From: DASRBO01 sp035653595
Lineage (GTDB): Bacteria > Actinomycetota > Acidimicrobiia > Acidimicrobiales > JAJPHE01
DNA length: 5,168 nucleotides
NCBI GenBank assembly: GCA_035653595.1
Contig: DASRBO010000198.1
Span: 1-5,168 of the forward strand
Reading direction: 5' to 3'
This document shows, in pieces, positions 1 to 4,475 of the stretch; the stretch's first letter is position 1; every line of letters starts with the position of its first letter. The translations under genes and the position numbers were made by a program. The notes below the pieces were generated by a model, which saw only the letters and a program-made list of their open reading frames with translations, had not been told where the DNA came from and did not search any database.

Positions 1-2
1 GG

Positions 3-176
3 GAGACGCGGCTGACGGCGGCCCGTCTCGGCAACCTGGGGATCCTGGTCGTCTTCTTCCTGCTCTGGCAGGGTCCGGTCGCGGATGCGTTCTGGAACGC
101 GGTCCGGTCGCTCGCCGGCGGGCTCCACGTCCCCGTCTTGCTGGCCGCGCTGGGCAGGGTCCAGCTGACGCCGTGA
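3..176 (+). CDS. C-terminal end of an unrecognised membrane-associated protein (5' end outside window)
   Basis: An open frame enters from the left edge and ends at TGA 174-176, leaving 57 residues. Third codon positions are almost all G or C, as in the clear genes downstream. The peptide begins with a charged stretch (ETRLTAARLG), followed by a hydrophobic segment (LGILVVFFLLW) long enough for part of a membrane helix. A second amphipathic or hydrophobic stretch (HVPVLLAALG) follows, and the protein ends in VQLTP. I do not recognise the family. The position near the C-terminus and the hydrophobic segment suggest the last helix of an integral membrane protein. The next gene candidate starts about 150 bp downstream on the same strand, so co-transcription is possible but unproven. 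Confidence 0.5.
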   Translation, partial: ETRLTAARLGNLGILVVFFLLWQGPVADAFWNAVRSLAGGLHVPVLLAALGRVQLTP

Positions 177-227
177 GGCGATCGACGCCGCCTCGCCCTG
201 GGATCGTGCCCTCGGCGGCTCGGCTCG

Positions 228-243
228 CCCGCCCGAGGGCGGG
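228..243 (+). terminator. GC-rich hairpin, possible terminator
   Basis: CCCGCCC at 228-234 and GGGCGGG at 237-243 are perfect reverse complements. They fold as a 6-bp stem with a CGAG tetraloop, about 50 bp after the stop codon at 176. No T-tract follows (GGAAGGAG instead), so this is at best an atypical terminator. In such GC-rich DNA a hairpin of this size can occur by chance. Confidence 0.25.
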
Positions 244-268
244 GAAGGAGCGGCGGCGGGAGGGCGGC

Positions 269-300
269 AGCCGACCGAGGCGACGGTAGCCGACCGAGGC
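269..300 (+). repeat. 13-bp direct repeat, two copies
   Basis: AGCCGACCGAGGC occurs at 269-281 and again at 288-300, a 19-bp period, within the spacer upstream of the frame-broken membrane gene. A shorter related CGAGGC follows nearby. It may be local slippage or a tandem binding site. Nothing else in the sequence decides between these. Confidence 0.45.
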
Positions 301-326
301 CACGCCGAGGCGAGGAAGAAGGGGCC

Positions 327-832
327 ATGGGCGCACCCGGAGGGACGGGCTGGCGGCGCTCCTGGTCGCCGCCATCGTGGTGTCGTGCCTCGGCCACCTC
401 AGCTGGGGCGGTGTGCCCTCCGTCCAGGACCCGACCGGGACGTCGGCCCCAGGCCTGATCCTGGGCGCGGTCGCCGCCTACGTGGGCGGCTGGAGCACGC
501 TCCGGGCCGGCGACGCGATGCGCTACCTGACCGGCGGCCTGGTCTGCTCTCCCTGGTCCTGGGGGTGCTCGGTCTCGTCGGCGAGAGCCTCTTCGCCGGA
601 ACCGGGCCGTCTGGGAGGGCGCCCTGGCCGGGTTCGTGGGCAGCATCGCGGTGCCGTGGGGCGTCGCCATCGGGCGGCACGCCGGGTTGCTGGGCGGCGG
701 CGAGACCCCACCCCGACGGGCACGAGGCCGGCCCGACCGTTTCCGGGGGTCCGCCCCTGCGCAGGACGGACCCCGCCGGCCACCTGCCGGCCCGGCCACG
801 GCCCCGGTCACGTCGGCCCCGCCGGGCCCTGA
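327..832 (+). pseudogene. Small four-helix membrane protein, frame-disrupted
   Basis: No function is recognised. ATG at 327, preceded by a plausible Shine-Dalgarno (AGGAAG, 313-318), begins MGAP. The protein-like sequence then moves through three frames. Frame 2 holds the first two hydrophobic segments (LAALLVAAIVVSCLGHL and APGLILGAVAAYVGGW). From about 545 it is in frame 1 (LLSLVLGVLGLVGESLF). From about 605 it is in frame 0 (VWEGALAGFVGSIAVPWGVAIG). Read together this makes four potential membrane helices joined by short polar loops, with consistent GC-rich third positions in each stretch. Every change of frame equals the loss of one base, and the one near 605 lies at a GGG run. The C-terminus is uncertain: protein-like sequence fades after about 710, and 830-832 is simply the first downstream stop in any of these frames. 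It could be a genuine pseudogene or an intact gene with sequence errors. Several frames read as Arg/Pro-rich shadows here and should be ignored. Confidence 0.45.
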
Positions 833-1082
833 GGTCGCGCTCCCGCTCGCCGTTCCGGCTCGCCGGCACGACCTCGCCCATCCGGGCGGCCACAACGGTC
901 CACGTTGGCCTCGGCGGCTCCAGGCCCTCGCAGCCGCGGGTCCTGCCCGGCCGCCGTCGGTCGTCTGGGAGTCGGTCGCGGTTCTCGACCAAGTCGCGCT
1001 TCACCCAAGCCGCCCGCGGCGCGGCTCGTCCGCGGCCTGGTCTCGGCCAGGCACCCCGACCCCATCCAACACCTCTCGCCAC
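833..1082. other. Non-coding or unrecognised GC-rich spacer
   Basis: About 250 bp without a convincing gene. Frames on both strands are open but give Arg/Pro/Gly-rich peptides, typical of shadow frames in GC-rich DNA. A - strand frame contains a modestly protein-like run (TVVAARMGEVVPASRNGE, about 840-900) but has no credible start, RBS or family signature. No tRNA or terminator is evident. Confidence 0.3.
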
Positions 1083-1116
1083 GATATATCACGGAGATGT
1101 ATCATGCCGATATATG
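1083..1116 (+). promoter_or_regulatory. Candidate PadR operator: three 8-mers at 13-bp period, overlapping the padR start codon
   Basis: Three near-identical AT-rich octamers lie at exact 13-bp intervals: GATATATC (1083-1090), GATGTATC (1096-1103) and GATATATG (1109-1116). The outer two also form an inverted repeat, ATATATC (1084-1090) with GATATAT (1109-1115), and the middle octamer sits on the same dyad axis (1099/1100). The block is a striking AT island in otherwise very GC-rich DNA. The last octamer contains the padR ATG (1114-1116). A dimeric winged-helix PadR protein bound here would cover the start codon and any promoter -10 element, such as TATCAT at 1100-1105 (TAnnnT type). PadR-family repressors commonly bind AT-rich dyads at their own promoters. 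Assignment to this PadR is inference from position. Confidence 0.6.
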
Positions 1117-1650
1117 GAACTCACCGACACCGCCTATCTGATCCTGGGCGCCCTGGCCGAGCGGCCCCGATCCGGGTACGACATCAAGCGCTTCGCCGAC
1201 ATGGCCGCCCGTCACTTCTGGGCGGTCAGCTACGGGCAGCTGTACCCGGAGCTGCGGCGCCTGAGCGACGCCGGGCTGGTCGAGGCCGAGCCCGGCGGGC
1301 CCCGTCATCGGACCGTCTGGCGGATCACCCCGGCCGGCCGGGAGGCCCTGGAGGAGTGGGTGGACGATCCGGCCGACCATCCGCTGGAGCTGCGCGATGG
1401 GATGTTGGTGCGGCTGTTCTTCTCCGACGTGGCCGGTCCGGAGACTCGACTGGAGCTTGCCCGCCGGCTGGCCGCCCGCCACCGGGCGACCCGGGACAGG
1501 CTCCAGGACAGGTACCGGCAGCTGGCCGCCGTTCCCGGTGAGACGCCGATGCACCAGGAGGTGCTGCGATTGGGGGTGGACCTCAACAACTTCCTGGCCG
1601 GCTGGTACGAGGACCTGGCCCGACGGCTGGCCGGGGAGGAGGCGAGATGA
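1114..1650 (+). CDS. PadR-family transcriptional repressor
   Basis: A 178-residue cytoplasmic DNA-binding protein, within the usual PadR length. The N-terminal winged helix-turn-helix spans about residues 3-80. It carries family hallmarks: YLILGALAERPRSGYDIKR (8-26), GQLYPELRRLSDAGLVE (41-57), and the wing with RTVWRITPAGREAL (66-79). The C-terminal part (about 95-178) is helical and charged, matching the Vir-like dimerisation domain, with Leu/Arg-rich helices and an aromatic FLAGWYEDLARRL near the end. The frame is open far upstream, but ATG 1114 is chosen because the PadR fold begins exactly there (MELTDTAYLILG). No well-spaced Shine-Dalgarno is seen: GGAG at 1093-1096 is 17 bp away, so translation may be leaderless. 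Its stop overlaps the next start (ATGA, 1647-1650), which places it in an operon with the DHA2 transporter. By family precedent it would repress that operon until an effector, often the exported compound, binds. The effector cannot be read from sequence. Confidence 0.93.
   Translation: MELTDTAYLILGALAERPRSGYDIKRFADMAARHFWAVSYGQLYPELRRLSDAGLVEAEPGGPRHRTVWRITPAGREALEEWVDDPADHPLELRDGMLVRLFFSDVAGPETRLELARRLAARHRATRDRLQDRYRQLAAVPGETPMHQEVLRLGVDLNNFLAGWYEDLARRLAGEEAR
1633..1642 (+). promoter_or_regulatory. Strong ribosome binding site inside padR for the transporter
   Basis: GGGGAGGAGG lies 4 nt before ATG 1647 and within the last padR codons. Together with the ATGA stop/start overlap it implies translational coupling of repressor and exporter. 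Confidence 0.75.
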
Positions 1651-2498
1651 ACGACTCGGGATCTCGCTGGCTGGTCCTGCTGACCACCTGCCTCGGGTTC
1701 TTCATGATCATGCTCGACACCACGATCGTCTACGTGGCCACCCCGAGCATCCTGTCCGGCCTGCACACCGGCCTGGACGAGGCCGTCTGGGTCTTCAACG
1801 GCTACCTGCTCGCCTTCGGGGTGCTGCTGGTCACGTCGGGCCGGCTGGGCGACCTGCTCGGCCCTCGCAACCTCTTCGTAGCCGGCCTGGTGGTCTTCAC
1901 CACCGCCTCCGCCCTCTGCGGTGTGTCCCAGACCGCAGGCCAGCTGATCGCAGCCCGGGTCCTGCAGGGGGTGGGGGGCGCGATGCTGGCCCCGCAGACG
2001 CTGCCCATCCTGGTCTCGGTCTTCCCCCCTCGGCGGCGAGGGGCGGCCTTCGGCGTCAACGGCGCCGTGATCGGTGTGGCCACCGTGGCCGGCCCCGTCC
2101 TCGGCGGCTTCCTGGTCACCTTCGGCGACTGGCGTTGGATCTTCTTCATCAACGTGCCCATCGGGCTGCTGGCGGTGGTGGCGTCCCTGCGCTGGATCCC
2201 CGATCTGCGACCGGGGCGGCAGCACCGGCTGGACCTGCCCGGCGTGGGCCTGGCCAGCCTGGGCCTGCTCCTGGTGGTCTTCGCCTTGATCGAGGGCCAG
2301 CGCTACCACTGGTCGGCGACGATCTGGGCCCTGCTCACGGCCGGCTGTGCCGTGGTTGGCCTGTTCCTGCTCTGGGAACGTCACCAGGCGGAGCCGCTGA
2401 TCCCGCTCGACCTGTTCCGAGACCGGGACTTCTCGGTGATGAGCTGGGTCGGGGTGCGGTCCAATTCGCCATGCAGGCGATCTTCATTCCGATCGTGA
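1647..2498 (+). CDS. DHA2-family (EmrB/QacA-type) MFS drug:H+ antiporter, N-terminal half; frameshifted
   Basis: This is the first half of a 14-helix proton-driven multidrug exporter of the inner membrane. Visible motifs are the family D1-type signature LDTTIVYVATPSI (residues 23-35), motif A GRLGDLLGPRNLF (65-77) in the loop after helix 2, motif B LIAARVLQGVGGAMLAP (100-116) with its conserved Arg104, and motif C GVATVAGPVLGG (143-154), diagnostic of antiporters. Then comes DWRWIFFINVPIG (161-173), typical of DHA2 members. The start is fixed by the ATGA overlap with padR and by a strong RBS. The frame is real to about residue 270 (SVMSWVGV). After that it yields a nonsense tail (CRRSSFRS) ending at 2498. 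The true continuation lies in frame 2 from about 2456: GTGGCG appears to have become GTGCG by loss of one G at 2454-2458. Restoring one base would give a single protein of about 543 residues, normal for the family. It is either a mutated transporter or a sequence error. The substrate is unknown. Confidence 0.9.
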   Translation: MNDSGSRWLVLLTTCLGFFMIMLDTTIVYVATPSILSGLHTGLDEAVWVFNGYLLAFGVLLVTSGRLGDLLGPRNLFVAGLVVFTTASALCGVSQTAGQLIAARVLQGVGGAMLAPQTLPILVSVFPPRRRGAAFGVNGAVIGVATVAGPVLGGFLVTFGDWRWIFFINVPIGLLAVVASLRWIPDLRPGRQHRLDLPGVGLASLGLLLVVFALIEGQRYHWSATIWALLTAGCAVVGLFLLWERHQAEPLIPLDLFRDRDFSVMSWVGVRSNSPCRRSSFRS

Positions 2499-3277
2499 TC
2501 TACACCCAGGTGGTGCTGGGGCTGACCCCGCTGGAGTCGGGCCTGCTGGCGGTGCCGCTCTCGGTCGCCAGCGGCGCCGTCTCCCCGATCGCCGGCCGGC
2601 TCGCCGACCGGCTGGGGGCCACGTACCTCCTCATGGCCGGGCTGGGGCTGTTCGCAGCCGGGACGGCCGGCCTGCTCGCAGCCACCCGCGTCGACGCGCA
2701 GGGCAGCGACCTGGTGCCCTGGTACGTGGTCGCTGGCCTCGGGATGGGCCTGACCTTCGCCCCGATGCTCACGCAAGCGATGCGGGGCATCGTGCCCGCG
2801 CAGGCCGGTGCCGCGTCCGGCGTCCTCAACACCACTCGACAGCTGGGCGGCGTGCTTGGGGCGGCGGTCATCGGGGCCGTGCTGCAGAGCCAGTTCGCGA
2901 CCGCCCTCCGGCAGCGTGCGGCGGAGGCAGCGGCGTCGCTACCGAGCCCGATCGGCGCCGGGTTCCGGGCAGCGTTCGACCACCTGGCGTCGGCAGGATT
3001 GGAGCTGGGCGCCGGGCGCTCCGTTCCCGTGGCGCTGCCACACGACCTTCCGCCGGCACTGCGGACCCAGCTGGTCGGCCTCGGCCATCAGGTCTTCGTC
3101 GGCGCCTACGTCGCCGCCATGCGGCCAGCGGTGGGAGCGGCGGTGGTGGCCCTGATCCTGGCCGCCCTCAGCTGCCTTCTGGCCCGGCGACGACCCGGCC
3201 GAGGGGAACCGCCACCGGCCATGGCGCGAGCGGCAACGCCGGAGTCGGACGACCGGCTCGAGGTGTTCGCTGACTGA
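2471..3277 (+). CDS. DHA2-family MFS transporter, C-terminal half (continuation of the same gene after the frameshift)
   Basis: This carries helices of the second half of the antiporter. Homologous sequence begins slightly before the first in-frame ATG (2471): AVQFAMQAIFIPIVIY is typical of the family's mid-protein segment. A motif A-like loop between repeats appears as AGRLADRLGATYLLMAG. A later block GLGMGLTFAPMLTQAMRGI and the conserved AGAASGVLNTTRQLGG precede the final helices. A periplasmic loop follows (about 2920-3080, containing SLPSPIGAGFRAAFDHL). The last helix is AAVVALILAALSCLLARRR, and a polar cytoplasmic tail ends at TGA 3275-3277. The frame-2 codons show the same GC-rich third positions as the N-terminal half. 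No premature stop occurs in 270 codons, so any frameshift is recent or artefactual. ATG 2471 has no convincing RBS, so independent translation as a half-transporter is unlikely. Read with the upstream half as one gene. Confidence 0.88.
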   Translation: MQAIFIPIVIYTQVVLGLTPLESGLLAVPLSVASGAVSPIAGRLADRLGATYLLMAGLGLFAAGTAGLLAATRVDAQGSDLVPWYVVAGLGMGLTFAPMLTQAMRGIVPAQAGAASGVLNTTRQLGGVLGAAVIGAVLQSQFATALRQRAAEAAASLPSPIGAGFRAAFDHLASAGLELGAGRSVPVALPHDLPPALRTQLVGLGHQVFVGAYVAAMRPAVGAAVVALILAALSCLLARRRPGRGEPPPAMARAATPESDDRLEVFAD

Positions 3278-3296
3278 ACTCGTGGTGCCCAGCCCC

Positions 3297-3310
3297 CTGG
3301 CTTCGGCCAG
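3297..3310 (+). terminator. UUCG-loop hairpin downstream of the transporter
   Basis: CTGGC (3297-3301), TTCG loop (3302-3305) and GCCAG (3306-3310) form a perfect 5-bp stem capped by the exceptionally stable UUCG tetraloop, 20 bp after the transporter stop. No T-tract follows. Position favours an operon-end terminator or 3' stabiliser. The short stem keeps confidence low. Confidence 0.35.
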
Positions 3311-3849
3311 AACCTGTCCCAAGTTGATAGGCGGGGTCGGGACCGGCGGTCGGCCCATGGTGTCCGGCTGGGCGGTGGGATCCCGCGCCCCGTCTCGGCG
3401 GGCCTCGCGGACCCGACTCAGCCGTCCTCCGGCTGACCCCGCGCACGCCCATCGCCCTCCCGGCCCGGCTCCCGATGCAGGATGCCTTCTCGCCGGCCGG
3501 GGCTCCCCAGGCACCCGAACGCCGCCCCGAGCGTCCGCGACCGGCGGTCGCCGGCTCACCCCGCCAGCTGCACCCCCAGGCACTGCCCCGCCACCGCGCG
3601 CCGCTCGGCCAGGCGCCTCTCCCGCGCCCCCCGCACGCGTCGGGGATCGGAAGGTGGGGCGCTCGGGCCGGGGGAGAGGTGCACCACGAACCCACTCGAG
3701 CACCGCCGCGAGCATGGTCGACCGCCGGTCGAGGCCGCGCGGCGGCCTCCGCTCGGCGCGGGGTCCGCTCCCCGCCTCCGAACCCACGGAGACGGATCGG
3801 AACCATGCCGACCCGGGTTGGGGGGAGCAATGCCAGGCATACCCCCGGC
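3311..3849. other. Gene-poor spacer with small palindromes
   Basis: No supported gene is seen in about 540 bp. It holds an 11-bp quasi-palindrome GACCGGCGGTC at 3341-3351 and 3539-3549, and its reverse complement at 3720-3730. The 3539 copy extends to GCGACC/GGTCGC around a GGC loop (3537-3551). It also holds a hairpin with 7-bp arms TCAGCCG (3418-3424) and CGGCTGA (3430-3436). On the - strand a frame ending at 3556-3558 gives a mildly protein-like C-terminus (RRVRGARERRLAERRAVAG, ending VQLAG) with GC-rich third positions. It has no recognisable start or family, so it is not called as a gene. Confidence 0.35.
3418..3436. repeat. Inverted repeat, 7-bp arms with 5-nt loop
   Basis: TCAGCCG and CGGCTGA flank TCCTC. 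It is perfect over 7 bp and lies about 140 bp after the transporter stop. It could be a bidirectional terminator hairpin for the + strand operon or simply chance. No T-tract lies on either side. Confidence 0.3.
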
Positions 3850-4080
3850 GTGGCCAAGGTCATGGCCTCCCTTCCCGACGACTTGTCGTTCGCGGTCGAC
3901 ACGGAGACGGCCCGCCGAGGGATCACCCGCAGCGGGACCTGCGGGAGCTGGCCGAGGAGAGCCTGAAGCGCTGGAGCGCTCTTCGGGCAGCTCGGATGGC
4001 TTCGATCGCGGCCGCCGCTCCAGCCATTGGGCATGGGGAAGGTAACGGAGCTGGTCAAGGCCACTCGTCCCGCCAGATGA
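3850..4080 (+). pseudogene. VapB-like ribbon-helix-helix antitoxin, frame-disrupted
   Basis: This is the antitoxin partner of the PIN toxin that follows. The N-terminus in frame 1 (GTG 3850 or ATG 3862) reads VAKVMASLPDDL, then FAVDTETARRGITRSG. That is the classic CopG/RHH pattern of a beta-strand (MASLPDDL) followed by two helices, used to dimerise and bind the operon's own operator. At about 3936 the homologous sequence moves to frame 0 (DLRELAEESLKRWSALRAARMASI), equivalent to one G lost from a G run. Near 4035-4048 it returns to frame 1 (KVTELVKATRPAR), the toxin-binding tail, stopping at TGA 4078-4080. Total length is about 76 residues, right for VapB. The stop overlaps the toxin ATG (ATGA, 4077-4080), the usual TA arrangement. 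An alternative start, ATG 3830, has a good GGGGGAG RBS (3821-3827) but would need another shift. It is a decayed antitoxin or a sequence-error casualty. Confidence 0.6.
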
Positions 4081-4475
4081 CCCCGTGGCCCGTCGATGCC
4101 AGCGTTCTGCTGGCCGATGAGGGCGACGACCCGAATCACGCCGACGCCGGCAGTTGCTCAGAGGCGCCGATCCGCTGGCCACCTTGGACCTCGCCTGTTC
4201 CGAGGTCGCGAACGTGGCGGTGAGGTCCTGGCAGGATCCGGCCGCGGCCGGTAGGCACTGCCGGCGCGTGGTGGCCTTGGCGGACGATGGCGGCCTGGTC
4301 CGCGCAGACATAAAACTCTTTCCTCGGCGACCACCATCGCCGTCGAGCACCGCATCTCCGTGCACGATGCGGCCTATGTCGCTGCCGCACGCGCCCGTGG
4401 CGGTCAACTCGTGGGCTGCGATGCGGCGACCTCGGCGGCTCGACGTGCGCGGGATCCATTACCTCCTCCGGATGA
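4077..4475 (+). pseudogene. VapC-like PIN-domain toxin (ribonuclease), frame-disrupted
   Basis: PIN-domain toxins are Mg-dependent ribonucleases inhibited by their RHH antitoxin. The start ATG 4077 reads MTPWPVDASVLLADEGDDPNH in frame 0, with the first catalytic Asp at 4095-4097. Near 4149 the sequence moves to frame 2 (QLLRGADPLATLDLACSEV), bringing the conserved Glu at 4202-4204, and continues through RRVVALADDGGLVRAD. At about 4328 it moves to frame 1 (TTIAVEHRISVHDAAYVAAA), with the third acid Asp at 4366-4368 and the fourth in GCD at 4420-4422. All four expected acidic residues therefore survive. The last part is unclear; a frame-0 ending DLGGS...TSSG stops at 4473-4475 and gives a normal length of about 133 residues. 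No single frame encodes the whole protein, so as written it cannot make toxin. Each internal shift equals one lost base. Confidence 0.62.

Noticed and set aside
399..1082. Long - strand ORF over the membrane gene and spacer
   Set aside because: Arg/Gly/Pro-rich shadow peptide with no motif or RBS. The fragment CEGLEPPRP resembles spurious peptides sometimes called over tRNA genes, but no tRNA cloverleaf or T-loop is visible there.
385..1113. Long upstream extension of the padR frame
   Set aside because: The frame is open only because of high GC. The translated stretch is Arg/Pro-rich apart from one short hydrophobic piece belonging to the frame-broken membrane gene, while the PadR fold begins exactly at ATG 1114.
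1097..1141. 14-codon mini-ORF starting inside the operator, a possible leader peptide
   Set aside because: GGAG abuts the ATG with no spacing, and the peptide is just the out-of-frame reading of the padR start.
1305..2384. 359-codon - strand ORF antisense to padR and the transporter
   Set aside because: Gln/Gly/Asp-rich low-complexity shadow of the strongly supported + strand genes.
1397..2455. First part of the long frame-2 ORF that ends at 3277
   Set aside because: Only the portion after about 2456 is transporter-like. The earlier part is an out-of-frame shadow of padR and the N-terminal transporter half.
3556..4407. 283-codon - strand ORF across the gap and vapBC
   Set aside because: Mostly antisense to vapBC. 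Only its last about 30 residues look mildly protein-like, with no start or family support.
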